Translations under genes and position numbers: made by a program | Notes under the pieces: model-generated | The model's input: only the letters and a program-made list of their open reading frames with translations | The model's database searches: none | Told to the model about the DNA's origin: nothing | DNA from: Thalassovita sp. | Lineage (GTDB): Bacteria > Pseudomonadota > Alphaproteobacteria > Rhodobacterales > Rhodobacteraceae | DNA: 64,000 bases | Assembly: GCA_029212905.1 (NCBI GenBank) | Contig: JARGPB010000004.1 | Coordinates: forward strand, 62,001 to 126,000 | Direction of reading: 5' to 3' | Shown: piece after piece, positions 26,043 through 35,049 of the stretch | Numbering within the stretch: position 1 is the first letter of the stretch | How the letters are laid out: each line of letters opens with the position of its first letter

Positions 26043-27317
26043 ATGTCGAAACCCACACTGTCCCGCCGAGGATTTATCAAGGCAACGGGGGCCACTGGCC
26101 TGATTGCCGCAAGTGGGCTGGCCAGCCCGGCTCTTGCCAAGGCTAAGAAGCTGAAGATCGGCTTTGTCACACCGCAAACCGGTCCTCTGGCGATCTTTGC
26201 CGAACCCGACCAATTCACACTGAACCAGTTCGCCAAGAAAATTGGCGACGGGCTGATGATCAACGGCTCAAAGCATGAAATCGAATTCATCGTCAAAGAC
26301 AGCCAATCGAATTCGAACCGGGCATCCTCGGTCGCACAAGAGCTGATTTTCGGTGACGAAGTTGATGTAATCTGCGCGACCTCGACCCCGGACACCACCA
26401 ACCCGGTGGCGGACCAGGCCGAGCTGAACGGCGTGCCTTGCCTGACCAATGACACCCCGTGGCAGCCGCATTTCTTTGGCCGTCAGGGCGACCCTGCCAA
26501 AGGGTTCGACTACACCTACCACTTCTTCTGGGGCCTAGAGGACATCATCGGGTCCTTCATCAACATGTGGGACAAGGTCGAGACCAACAAGGTGGTCGGT
26601 GCCCTGTGGCCGAATGACCCTGATGGCAATGGCTGGGCCCACCCCGAACTGGGCTTTCCCAAAGTGATGACCGAACGCGGGTACACCCTGGTTGATCCGG
26701 GCCGGTACCAGAACATGTCGGATGACTTCAGCGCGCAGATTTCAGCATTCAAAGAGGCTGGCGTGGAGATCGTGACCGGCGTGGTCATCCCGCCAGATTT
26801 CACCACCTTCTGGACCCAGGCCGCTCAGCAGGGATTCCACCCCAAGGTCGTCAACGCCGCCAAAGCGACGGAGTTCCCGCAGGCCGTGGGCGCCCTGGGC
26901 GATCGCGCAGAAGGGCTGAGCGTCGAAGTCTGGTGGTCGCCACATCACCCGTTTAGCTCGGGTTTCACGGGCCAAAGCTCGGCCGAACTGGCTGCGGCAT
27001 ACGAAGCCGAAACGGGCAATCCCTGGACCATGCCGCTGGGCTTCAAACACTCGCTGTTCGAAGTGATCATGGACAGCCTGCAACGCAGCGAAGATCCCAC
27101 TGATCCCGACAGCATCGCAGCTGCAATTGGTCAAACCAACTATGACTCGGTCGTGGGCAATATCAACTTTGCCAACGGCCCGGTCCCCAACATCGCCAAA
27201 ACCCCGCTGGTTGGCGGTCAATGGCGTCTGGATGGCGGCAAACCCGTGCTGGATATCGTGGAAAACGGGGCGCACCCCGACATTCCGCTGACCGGCGAAA
27301 TGAAAGCGATCGGTTGA
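26043..27317 (+). CDS. ABC transporter substrate-binding protein (HAAT, Tat-exported)
   Basis: About 424 residues. The start at 26043 has GAGGAGGAACACC upstream. The N-terminus carries a Tat signal, SRRGFIKATGATGLIAASG ending near SPALAKA, so it is folded before export to the periplasm. The remainder is a periplasmic-binding-protein type 1 domain (KIGFVTPQTGPLAIF, DSQSNSNRASSVAQELI, TSTPDTTNPVADQAEL). The ligand is unknown; neighbourhood with catechol genes suggests an aromatic acid or similar compound instead of an amino acid. The 297 bases before it hold no gene. Confidence 0.85.
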   Translation: MSKPTLSRRGFIKATGATGLIAASGLASPALAKAKKLKIGFVTPQTGPLAIFAEPDQFTLNQFAKKIGDGLMINGSKHEIEFIVKDSQSNSNRASSVAQELIFGDEVDVICATSTPDTTNPVADQAELNGVPCLTNDTPWQPHFFGRQGDPAKGFDYTYHFFWGLEDIIGSFINMWDKVETNKVVGALWPNDPDGNGWAHPELGFPKVMTERGYTLVDPGRYQNMSDDFSAQISAFKEAGVEIVTGVVIPPDFTTFWTQAAQQGFHPKVVNAAKATEFPQAVGALGDRAEGLSVEVWWSPHHPFSSGFTGQSSAELAAAYEAETGNPWTMPLGFKHSLFEVIMDSLQRSEDPTDPDSIAAAIGQTNYDSVVGNINFANGPVPNIAKTPLVGGQWRLDGGKPVLDIVENGAHPDIPLTGEMKAIG

Positions 27318-27326
27318 TCGTCGCTT

Positions 27327-27347
27327 GGGGGCGCGGTCTGCGCCCCC
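27327..27347 (+). terminator. GC-rich hairpin between binding protein and transporter genes
   Basis: An 8-base perfect stem (GGGGGCGC / GCGCCCCC) with a 5-base loop, ten bases after the binding-protein stop. No T-run follows, so it probably stabilises the upstream message or only partly terminates, giving more binding protein than permease. Confidence 0.5.
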
Positions 27348-27368
27348 TCCCCAATAATGGAGGAGCCG

Positions 27369-28103
27369 ATGGCACCGATCCTGTCGCTGTCTAATGTCAA
27401 CAAAAGCTTTGGCGCACTGAAGGTTTCGGACGATGTTTCGTTTGATCTGCCCGAGGGCCAGGCCCTGGGCATCATCGGTCCAAATGGCGCTGGAAAATCG
27501 ACCCTGTTCAACCTGATTGGAGGCACTTTGGGCGTCAGCTCAGGGTCCGTACAGTTTGATTCTCAGGACGTAACCCGCACCTCGGCAGCCGAGCGTTGCC
27601 GCATGGGGATTTCACGGTCGTTCCAGATTCCTCATCCGTTCGTCGGTATGAGCGTCTATGAAAACCTGCTGGTCGCGTCGCGTTTCGGCAATTCCGGGCA
27701 TACTGACGCCCAGGAACAATGCCGTGATATTCTAGACCGCACCGGCCTGTTGCCCAAAGCCAACCGCCCTGCTGGCAGCCTGACGTTGCTGGAACGCAAG
27801 CGGCTAGAGCTGGCGCGGGCGCTGGCTTCGGGGCCGCGCCTGTTGTTGCTGGACGAAATCGCCGGTGGGTTAACCGAAGGCGAATGCCACGAGCTGGTCG
27901 GCACCATCAAACAGATCCGCGACAGCGGTGTTTCGATCATTTGGATCGAACATATCGTCCATGCGCTTACTGCCGTGGTTGAACGGCTGATCGTGATAGA
28001 TTTCGGCAAAATCGTCGCCGAGGGCGAACCGGGGGCGGTGATGGCAGACCCGCTGGTTCAGGAAATTTACATGGGGATTTCGGTCGATGACACAGCTGCT
28101 TGA
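27369..28103 (+). CDS. livG: ABC transporter ATP-binding protein (LivG type)
   Basis: About 244 residues from the ATG at 27369 (GGAGGA upstream; a start at 27357 is possible). Walker A is GPNGAGKSTLFNLI, the signature region is GSLTLLERKRLELARAL (the usual LSGGQ is degenerate, as is common in LivG), and Walker B is LLLLDEIAGGL. It powers import of the ligand bound by the upstream protein. It overlaps the LivF gene by 17 bases. Confidence 0.9.
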   Translation: MAPILSLSNVNKSFGALKVSDDVSFDLPEGQALGIIGPNGAGKSTLFNLIGGTLGVSSGSVQFDSQDVTRTSAAERCRMGISRSFQIPHPFVGMSVYENLLVASRFGNSGHTDAQEQCRDILDRTGLLPKANRPAGSLTLLERKRLELARALASGPRLLLLDEIAGGLTEGECHELVGTIKQIRDSGVSIIWIEHIVHALTAVVERLIVIDFGKIVAEGEPGAVMADPLVQEIYMGISVDDTAA

Positions 28104-28809
28104 GACCACGAACCTGACAGCGTTCTACGGAGATTTTCAGGCGCTGTTCGGCATTGATGTCTCCGTACAGGACGGCGAATGCGTCGCCCTGATCGGATCG
28201 AACGGCGCGGGGAAATCCACTTTCCTGCGCGCAATCACGGGGATGATCCCCGCCAAAGGTCAGAACGTGAATTTTGGTGGGCAAAACGTGGCCGGGATGA
28301 CCGCAGACAAGATTCACAAGGCCGGCATGGCAATGGTGCCCGAAGGCCGTCGGCTGTTCCCCTCGCTTAGCGTCGAGGAAAACCTGTTGATCGGCGCGGC
28401 CGGCAAACGGCCCGGTCCGTGGTCGTTGGATGGGGTGTATGATCTGTTCCCGGATCTGGTGGCCAAGCGCCACAACCCCGGCACAGCTTTGTCCGGTGGT
28501 CAGCAGCAAATGGTAGCCATCGGCCGCGCGCTTATGTCCAACCCTCAGTTGCTTCTTTGTGATGAAATCAGTCTCGGACTCGCCCCGAAAGTGATCAAGG
28601 ACATCTACACCGCCGTGCCAAAAATCCGCGCCGGGGGCACTGCGATTCTGGTGGTTGAACAGGACGTGGGCCAGGCAATGGCTGTGGCCGACCGGGTGTA
28701 TTGCTTCATGGAGGGGCGGGTGACGCTTTCCGGTACGCCGGACAGCCTGACGCGCGCGCAGATCGCAGCTGCCTATTTTGGATCAAACGAAGACGAGGAG
28801 GCCGCCTGA
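28087..28809 (+). CDS. livF: ABC transporter ATP-binding protein (LivF type)
   Basis: 240 residues. Walker A is GSNGAGKSTFLRAI, the signature motif is LSGGQQQMVAIGRALM, Walker B is LLLCDEISLGLAP, and the LivF-specific VPEGRRLFPSLSVEENL is present. It pairs with LivG as the second ATPase of the heterodimer. The stop overlaps the start of the permease gene by one base (TGATG). Confidence 0.92.
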   Translation: MTQLLETTNLTAFYGDFQALFGIDVSVQDGECVALIGSNGAGKSTFLRAITGMIPAKGQNVNFGGQNVAGMTADKIHKAGMAMVPEGRRLFPSLSVEENLLIGAAGKRPGPWSLDGVYDLFPDLVAKRHNPGTALSGGQQQMVAIGRALMSNPQLLLCDEISLGLAPKVIKDIYTAVPKIRAGGTAILVVEQDVGQAMAVADRVYCFMEGRVTLSGTPDSLTRAQIAAAYFGSNEDEEAA

Positions 28810-29669
28810 TGATCTGGATCAACGCAATCCTTCAGGGCGTCCTACTGGGCGGGCTATACGCACTGTTCGCGGCAGGGCTGAGCCTGATGTTCGGCGTCAT
28901 GCGCTTTATCAATATCGCGCACGGCGATTTCATTGTGACGGCGGCTTATCTGATGGTCGCCTTTGTGACAGGCTGGTCCATACACCCAGCGGTGGCGGTG
29001 GTTCTGGTGCTGATTTCGCTGACAACAGCAGGATACATCAATCAGCGCATTCTGCTGAACCGGGTGCTGGGCAAGGACATCCTGCCGCCAATTCTGGTGA
29101 CTTTCGGCATGTCGATCATCATCCAGAACGCCCTGTTAGAGATATTCTCGGCCGATAGTCGGCGACTGCCCGCAGGTTGGCTGGAGACCGGCAGCATCAC
29201 TATCTCGGACGCCATTTCCATCGGCTGGTTGCCTTTGATGATGTTTGGCGCAGCTGTCGCCGTGATCGGCGGGCTGCAACTGGTGTTTTACAAAACCGCA
29301 CTGGGGAGAATGCTGCGTGCCACCTCGGATGATCCGGAAATCGTGCCGCTAATGGGTGGAAATAACGCGCATATTTTTGCTGTGGCAACCGCGCTAGCCA
29401 GTCTGGTCGTTGGGATCGCGGGGATTTTCCTGGCGATGAAGACGAATTTTGACCCCTCAGCCGGACCGGCGCGCCTGCTGTTTGCCTTTGAGGCGGTGAT
29501 CATTGGCGGCCTGGGCAGCCTGTGGGGCACGCTCGCGGGTGGCATCATTCTGGGCGTGGCGCAAACGCTGGGTGCACAAATCGACGCTGGCTATCAGATC
29601 TTGGCCGGGCACCTCGTGTTTCTGGCCCTTCTTGTCGTGCGTCCGCGCGGCCTGTTTCCGAAAATGTGA
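28809..29669 (+). CDS. livH: Branched-chain-type ABC transporter permease (LivH type)
   Basis: 286 residues with about eight membrane segments. The start at 28809 overlaps the LivF stop; the frame open to 28701 lies inside livF and is not used. GGLYALFAAGLSLMFGVMRFINIAHGDF is the conserved LivH N-terminus, and GGLGSLWGTLAGGIILGVAQTL is the conserved cytoplasmic-loop region. It forms half of the membrane channel. Confidence 0.9.
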   Translation: MIWINAILQGVLLGGLYALFAAGLSLMFGVMRFINIAHGDFIVTAAYLMVAFVTGWSIHPAVAVVLVLISLTTAGYINQRILLNRVLGKDILPPILVTFGMSIIIQNALLEIFSADSRRLPAGWLETGSITISDAISIGWLPLMMFGAAVAVIGGLQLVFYKTALGRMLRATSDDPEIVPLMGGNNAHIFAVATALASLVVGIAGIFLAMKTNFDPSAGPARLLFAFEAVIIGGLGSLWGTLAGGIILGVAQTLGAQIDAGYQILAGHLVFLALLVVRPRGLFPKM

Positions 29670-29678
29670 GGTGAGGCC

Positions 29679-30683
29679 ATGACTTCTGTTGATATGACCA
29701 AAACGCCCAGCGCAAACCTGTCGATGGTCTTGCGTTTGTTCCTGCTGGCCGCTGTGGCCGGGTTGGCCTTTGCTCCATGGTGGGCCGGGCGCGCCGATCT
29801 GAGATTGCTGATGGAGGCGTTCAGCTTTCTGGCGCTTGCGCAGATGTGGAACCTTCTTGCGGGCTATACCGGGCTGATCTCTGTTGGCCAGCAAGCGTTT
29901 GTCGGGCTGGGCGGCTATCTTTTCTTTGCGTTGGCGATGTTCACCGGCCTGCCAGTACTGTTTGCTATTCCGCTGGCCGCAATCGCCACTGCTGTGATTG
30001 CGATACCGACAGGTTGGATCGCGTTTCGCCTGCAAGGGCCGTATTTCGCCATCGGCACCTGGGTCATCGCCGAAGTGTTCCGGCTGATCGCAGCCCAGAT
30101 CAGCGCTCTGGGAGGAGGGTCGGGAATTTCTCTGCCCGTTGCGATTGCCAAATCTCTGGCTGACAGCCGCGCGGGGCGCGAGATGGTGATGTACTATATC
30201 GCTTTTGCGATCGGGATCGTATCTGTGCTGCTGGTCTGGGGGTTGCTTAGGTCGAAATGGGGGCTGGCGCTGACCGCGATCCGCGACAGCGAACCCGCAG
30301 CCGAGGCCGTTGGCGTCGCGACCCGCCGTGTCAAATTCATGATCTATGTTCTGGCCGCATTCTATACCTCGATCACCGGAGCATTCGTTTTCCTGCAAAA
30401 GCTCAGGATCACGCCCGATGCTGCGTTCAGCCTGAATGAGTGGACTGCGTTTGTGATCTTTATCGTGGTAATCGGCGGGATCGGCTCGATCGAAGGACCG
30501 GTGATCGGTGTCGTGATCTTTTTCTTCCTGCGCGAGATCGCAGCGGATTGGGGCACTTGGTACCTGATTATGATGGGCGGGATTGCCATAGCGGTCATGC
30601 TGGTCGACAAACGCGGCGTTTGGGGAGCAATCAAAGCTAGGATAAACCTGTCAATTTTCCCAGTATCCAAAACACTGGATTAA
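29679..30683 (+). CDS. livM: Branched-chain-type ABC transporter permease (LivM type)
   Basis: 334 residues with around ten membrane segments. GYTGLISVGQQAFVGLGGYL and QGPYFAIGTWVIAEVFRL are LivM hallmarks, and ALTAIRDSEPAAEAVGV with GGIGSIEGPVIGVVIFF marks the ATPase-contact region. It is the last gene of the importer operon, nine bases after LivH, and is followed by a hairpin and a gene-free stretch. Confidence 0.9.
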   Translation: MTSVDMTKTPSANLSMVLRLFLLAAVAGLAFAPWWAGRADLRLLMEAFSFLALAQMWNLLAGYTGLISVGQQAFVGLGGYLFFALAMFTGLPVLFAIPLAAIATAVIAIPTGWIAFRLQGPYFAIGTWVIAEVFRLIAAQISALGGGSGISLPVAIAKSLADSRAGREMVMYYIAFAIGIVSVLLVWGLLRSKWGLALTAIRDSEPAAEAVGVATRRVKFMIYVLAAFYTSITGAFVFLQKLRITPDAAFSLNEWTAFVIFIVVIGGIGSIEGPVIGVVIFFFLREIAADWGTWYLIMMGGIAIAVMLVDKRGVWGAIKARINLSIFPVSKTLD

Positions 30684-30692
30684 TCCAAAACC

Positions 30693-30714
30693 CGGCGCGG
30701 CACAGGTCGCGCCG
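30693..30714 (+). terminator. GC-rich hairpin after the importer operon
   Basis: A 7-base stem (CGGCGCG / CGCGCCG) with an 8-base loop, ten bases past the LivM stop. It lacks a T-run, so its termination activity is uncertain. Confidence 0.4.
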
Positions 30715-30716
30715 CC

Positions 30717-30910
30717 GCACCCTACAACGGTGGTATTCTCTGGCACATCTTTGGGCACGGGTGCCGTGTGATATCCTGAGTCAGCCTGCGCTTGCCCGGC
30801 TCCAGTGCGATGATCCTGTTCCCCGATGGTGACATTTTTGGCGATCTGGCAACCTGCGCCAACATCATCTTTCCGCCACCAACGACCGAGACCATCCCAT
30901 TGCCGCCGTA
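30717..30910 (-). pseudogene. Remnant of a hexapeptide-repeat acyltransferase (CysE-like)
   Basis: One minus-strand frame reads DDVGAGCQIAKNVTIG (30824-30873) and, about 20 residues later, KDVPENTTVVG (30720-30752). These are the typical left-handed beta-helix rungs and the C-terminal signature of serine acetyltransferase-type hexapeptide enzymes. The stretch between them lacks regular hexapeptide spacing, and no N-terminal domain is readable in this frame because stop codons intervene. It looks like a decayed gene, not an active one. Confidence 0.45.
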
Positions 30911-31149
30911 CGGCGATCCGCGCTCTATGCGACGCAGGGCGCTCAGCAAACGTCGGATTTCATAGCTTCTCCATCACGCCCTTGGATCGACACGGCGGAA
31001 CGCAAGACCGCCCGAAGAGGGCTTGGAACACCGTTGCCCCGAAGGAGGATGTGGCGTCATTGAAATTACCAGCGCGCCAAGCAGCCCAGCGGCAAACGGT
31101 CGTTTGATCATCTGTGCCTCTCATATTTTCTGAATCAAATACCTGGTCC

Positions 31150-31504
31150 TTTTGGGATGGAGCGCACATGCGGATCAGGGTCGCATCGGCGCCTTTGCGC
31201 AGCTACATACGATCCAGATCCCCAGCACAACACCCTCTATGGGCAGCAGAAAACTCGCCCTATGACGACACGATTGCCAATGGGTTTCAGCCCTGATCGC
31301 GGCTTAGCCACCTGGCGTTGCGTTTGCGTTGAACTATGGGTTGGACCGCACGCGGTTTCTGGCCCCAGTTCAGGTTGGGGCGGGCATTCCGCGCCCTAGC
31401 ACATTGCACCAAGCAACAAAAAGGCCGAGGGCGTTGACGTCCTGAAAACGGAAAATGTTGTCGAAATCCGCGACATCACAAGCCCGGCCCTTCTGTGCAC
31501 GTAG
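31150..31504 (+). pseudogene. Decayed MaoC-family hydratase/dehydratase
   Basis: Three frames together give most of a MaoC protein in the right order. DQGRIGAFAQ appears around 31174, ENSPYDDTIANGFQ at about 31250-31293, ALNYGLDRTRFLAPVQVGAG at about 31325-31386, and KAEGVDVLKTENVVEIRD then SPALLCT at 31421-31504. Each has a close counterpart in MaoC acyl dehydratases (e.g. the NYG-L-R-RF-PV-G and VEI-PA motifs). At least three frameshifts and an internal stop after GFQP separate them, so no protein of this type can be made. It would have hydrated enoyl-CoA substrates. Confidence 0.65.
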
Positions 31505-31637
31505 CGCCGTCGCCACAGTTTGTTCTGACTCTGAGAAAAAGCTGCCTTTTTCCGGCATTTCCGGTATGCTTTGGAAAAACAGGCAGGGCGGGCAAACCCA
31601 AAGCGGTTGCTGACAGCCCAAATAAAGAGAGCAGGTC

Positions 31638-33605
31638 ATGAGTTTACGCGCCGCGATACGACCCTTTGTGGTCGGTGTCGGTCTGATCCTAACGTATGGG
31701 GTTGGGCCGGTTACTTTGTCTGTGCTAACCCCCACCCACGCAGCCGCTCAGGTCGCGCTGAATCTGCGGGATGCAGATTTGCGTAGCTTCATTGAAATCG
31801 TATCCGAGGCAACCGGCCGCAGCTTTGTGCTGGACCCGAATGTCCGCGGCACTGTGACTGTGCTGTCCCCCGGAGAAATGACCCCGGCCGAGCTGTACGA
31901 AGTATTCCTCTCGGTACTGGAGCTAAACCGCCTGACCCTGATCGAAGGGGCGGGTGCAGATCGCATTGTCCAGATGAGCAGCGCCCGCGAGCTGGCCTCG
32001 GGGCCCGATGCGCAGGGCGGAGCTGGGGCTTATGAAAGCCGCGTCATTCAGGTAAAGCACGTCCCGACCCAAGAGATCATCGAGGTGGTGCGGCCCTTGC
32101 TCCCCCCCGAGGCCGTGCTGACCGCTGTGCCGGGAACAACCATGCTGATACTGTCTGACCGGGGGCAAAATTATCGCCGGATCGAGGCCTTGATCAAGCG
32201 CCTGGATCAGCCGCGCGACGAACCCATTCAAATGATCCGGCTGCGCAATGCCAACGCCGCCGAGGTGGCGCAGGTCATTCAATCCATGGATATCATACCT
32301 CAGGGGGCAGCGTTGTCGGTGGATAGGCGCTCGAATGCGCTCGTGGTTTCAGGGCCGGATGCCCTGCGCGAGAAGGTTCGCGTTCTCGCCGCGCGTTTGG
32401 ATACGCAGCAAAATAACGTGGTCAGTCACGCATTGGGTCTGAATTATGCTGATGCAAACACAATGGCCGATGTCGTCCTAAGGGCAATCAACTCGGACGG
32501 CGACACAAACCGGGCACCGGTGCGGATCATCCCCGAGCTTCAAACCAACACCCTGTTGATCACTGCCCCTCAGGATCGTCTGGACGACATTATCAAAATG
32601 GTCCGCTATCTGGACCGCCGCCCACGCCAGGTCCTGGTCGAGGCCGTGATTTTCGAGATGTCAGTGGATGGGTTTTCCGACTTGTCGGTGCAGTTTGCAG
32701 GAATCCTCAACAATGCCGTGATCGGCGGGGCGCAGTTTTCTCTTCAAGGGCGTCCCAGCCTGACAAACCTTGTGTCCTCGGTTTTGAATGGGCAAACGCT
32801 GGACGTTGGCTCGGGCGGGGTGCTGGCGGGCGTTCCCAGTCAGGGGGATCGCGGCGTTGCAGGGTTGCTTTCTGCGATTGCCTCGACCAGTTCCACCCGG
32901 CTTTTGTCCACACCTTCGATCATGACGCTGAACAACAAAGAGGCCGAAATCGTCGTCGCTCAAAACGTGCCCTTTGTGACCGGATCCTATTCCACCGTTG
33001 GCGACAGCGCGGTCGAAAATCCGTTCCAGACAATCGAGCGGCAGGACGTAGGCCTGACACTGAAGGTCTTGCCGCAGATCAACGCAGACCGAACCGTCAA
33101 GATGGACATCAAGCAAGAGGTCTCAAACCTAACAAACTCCGAAAGCTCGGCTGGCGGTGAAATCACCGCGAAACGGTCGCTCAGCACGACGGTTCTGGTG
33201 CAGGACGGCAATGTGATCATGCTGGGCGGATTGCTAGAGAACGGCTCGGGGGCGGTGGCGCAACGTGTTCCCGGCCTGAGCAAGCTCCCACTGGTGGGCG
33301 GACTATTCCGCGCCAAGAACGCCAGCAAGAACCAGCGCGTTCTGCTGGTGCTGCTACGACCGCAAGTGGTGAACACCGAGGCCGAGGCCCAAAAGCTGTC
33401 TCGGCAGCTTGCGCGCGAGGCAAAGCAGGCCGCCAAAGCGATACAGCCGTTGGACGACGGGCAATTTCCGCGTACAGCTAAGAACGGGCTACCGTTTGAC
33501 GGGGCTGACTTGAACCAACCTTTTGACGCCGGATTCATTGATGACGTCGCACAAAGCCGAAACTTCCCGCCTCTTCCCAGCCGACTCCGGTTCGAGGGAC
33601 GCTAG
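31638..33605 (+). CDS. gspD: Type II secretion secretin GspD
   Basis: 655 residues, the usual size. A signal peptide ending near HAAAQ leads into the N0 domain (VALNLRDADLRSFIEIVSEA), then N1-N3 repeats (VIQVKHVPTQEIIEVVRPLL, IQMIRLRNANAAEVAQVIQS), and a C-terminal secretin domain with the beta-strand and gate motifs NVPFVTGSYSTVGD and RVPGLSKLPLVGGLFRAKN. It forms the outer-membrane channel. No C-terminal pilotin-binding S-domain is obvious. It is first in the secretion cluster, with AGAGAGCAGG before the ATG. Confidence 0.95.
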   Translation: MSLRAAIRPFVVGVGLILTYGVGPVTLSVLTPTHAAAQVALNLRDADLRSFIEIVSEATGRSFVLDPNVRGTVTVLSPGEMTPAELYEVFLSVLELNRLTLIEGAGADRIVQMSSARELASGPDAQGGAGAYESRVIQVKHVPTQEIIEVVRPLLPPEAVLTAVPGTTMLILSDRGQNYRRIEALIKRLDQPRDEPIQMIRLRNANAAEVAQVIQSMDIIPQGAALSVDRRSNALVVSGPDALREKVRVLAARLDTQQNNVVSHALGLNYADANTMADVVLRAINSDGDTNRAPVRIIPELQTNTLLITAPQDRLDDIIKMVRYLDRRPRQVLVEAVIFEMSVDGFSDLSVQFAGILNNAVIGGAQFSLQGRPSLTNLVSSVLNGQTLDVGSGGVLAGVPSQGDRGVAGLLSAIASTSSTRLLSTPSIMTLNNKEAEIVVAQNVPFVTGSYSTVGDSAVENPFQTIERQDVGLTLKVLPQINADRTVKMDIKQEVSNLTNSESSAGGEITAKRSLSTTVLVQDGNVIMLGGLLENGSGAVAQRVPGLSKLPLVGGLFRAKNASKNQRVLLVLLRPQVVNTEAEAQKLSRQLAREAKQAAKAIQPLDDGQFPRTAKNGLPFDGADLNQPFDAGFIDDVAQSRNFPPLPSRLRFEGR

Positions 33606-35049
33606 GCTACCATTTACCTTTGCCCGCGATCAGCAGGTTCTGATTGAGGTTGGACAATTGATATTGGGCCCCGGCGCGACCCAACTGGGCCTACGCGAGG
33701 CGCAGCGCCGTTTGGCGATGCAGACCCCCAATGTCGTGCAGACCGACGAAGCAGGTTTCGCCGAAGCTCTGGCACGAATTTACAACGCAGACGAAGAAGA
33801 TGGCGCCAGCAGCGATGGCGCACTGCTGTTCGATCTAGAGGATGCCGCTGGGGGGGCTCGACAGCGGGATCTGTTAGAGGACCCAGGCGACGCGCCCGTG
33901 ATCCAGCTGGTCAACCGAATGTTGCGGCGCGCGGTGCAGAACGGCGCCTCGGACCTGCATTTTGAACCGCATGAGAAAGGCCTGCGTGTGCGTATGCGCG
34001 TGGATGGTTTCCTGCAAGAGATCCTGGATCGCGCGGATGTGCCGGTAAAACGGATCGTGTCGCGACTGAAAGTCATGGCCGGTCTGGACATCGCTGAAAC
34101 GCGTCTCCCCCAGGACGGGCGTATCCCGCTATCATTGGGCGGACGCGTTATTGATACGCGTGTTTCGTCGCTTCCGGGGCACTATGGCGAGCGGATCGTG
34201 CTGCGGATCTTGGATCGCTCAACAGGGTTGATGCCACTGCCTGCATTGGGCCTGTCGGAAACGCAGCAGGCTCTGCTGCACCGGCTTTCGGCCCTTCCGA
34301 ACGGGATCATTCTGGCCACGGGACCGACCGGGGCGGGCAAGACGACAACACTTTATTCCCTGCTTCAACTGGCCAACCGCGACGAACGCAACATCGTCAC
34401 GATCGAAGACCCGATCGAATATGACCTGCCCGGAGTCTCGCAATCGCAGATCAACGCCGAGATCGGCATGACCTTTGCCGCCGGGTTGCGCGCCACACTG
34501 CGTCAGGACCCAGATGTCATACTTGTGGGCGAAATTCGCGACCCAGAAACAGCATCTGTGGCAACGCAATCAGCGCTAACCGGGCATTTGGTGTTTTCAT
34601 CGCTGCACGCGAACAGTTCGGTCGGCGCGATTGTCCGGCTCCGTGATCTGGGACTTGATGATTTCTTGATCGCAGCGACCCTGCGCGGCGTGATCGCTCA
34701 GCGCCTGCTGCGAAAACTGTGCCCTGACTGCAAGAGCCCACATATCCCCACGGACGAGGAATCGGCGCGCTTCGTTCGGCACGGCCTGCCTGTGCCGCAC
34801 CAACTGTTCGAACCTATGGGCTGCGACGCCTGTGGTGGATCGGGTCACGCGGGCCGGATGGGTATTTTCGAGATGGTCGAGGTTGGGGACGCCCTGCGTG
34901 CGGCCATCGACTCGGGCGCCACCGAAACCGAATTGCGTTCCCAGGCACTCGGGGCCGAAGAAACCCTGATCGGCCAAGGGCTAAGCGTCGCCGCAACTGG
35001 TATCGTCAGCCTGACCGAAACCCTGCGCGTTGTGGGGGATGTCGCGTGA
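33541..35049 (+). CDS. gspE: Type II secretion ATPase GspE
   Basis: About 502 residues. The N-terminal domain (FTFARDQQVLIEVGQ) precedes the RecA-like core: Walker A GPTGAGKTTTLYSLL, the Asp box EDPIEYDLP, Walker B LRQDPDVILVGEIRDPETA, and the His box GHLVFSSLHANSS. The zinc-binding tetracysteine (CPDC and CDAC, about 35 residues apart) is complete. It drives pseudopilus assembly from the cytoplasm. I take the ATG at 33541; it overlaps gspD by 65 bases, and a TTG at 33523 is also in frame. The stop overlaps gspF. Confidence 0.95.
   Translation: MTSHKAETSRLFPADSGSRDARLPFTFARDQQVLIEVGQLILGPGATQLGLREAQRRLAMQTPNVVQTDEAGFAEALARIYNADEEDGASSDGALLFDLEDAAGGARQRDLLEDPGDAPVIQLVNRMLRRAVQNGASDLHFEPHEKGLRVRMRVDGFLQEILDRADVPVKRIVSRLKVMAGLDIAETRLPQDGRIPLSLGGRVIDTRVSSLPGHYGERIVLRILDRSTGLMPLPALGLSETQQALLHRLSALPNGIILATGPTGAGKTTTLYSLLQLANRDERNIVTIEDPIEYDLPGVSQSQINAEIGMTFAAGLRATLRQDPDVILVGEIRDPETASVATQSALTGHLVFSSLHANSSVGAIVRLRDLGLDDFLIAATLRGVIAQRLLRKLCPDCKSPHIPTDEESARFVRHGLPVPHQLFEPMGCDACGGSGHAGRMGIFEMVEVGDALRAAIDSGATETELRSQALGAEETLIGQGLSVAATGIVSLTETLRVVGDVA

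Noticed and set aside
30974..31111. 45-codon minus-strand frame with a signal-like start (IKRPFAAGLLGALVIS)
   Set aside because: It has GAGAGG upstream, but the part after the signal looks random and it lies in the decayed region; not enough support for a gene.
31370..31735. 121-residue minus-strand frame overlapping the start of gspD
   Set aside because: It is antisense to clear gspD coding sequence and to the MaoC remnant, with no recognisable domain.
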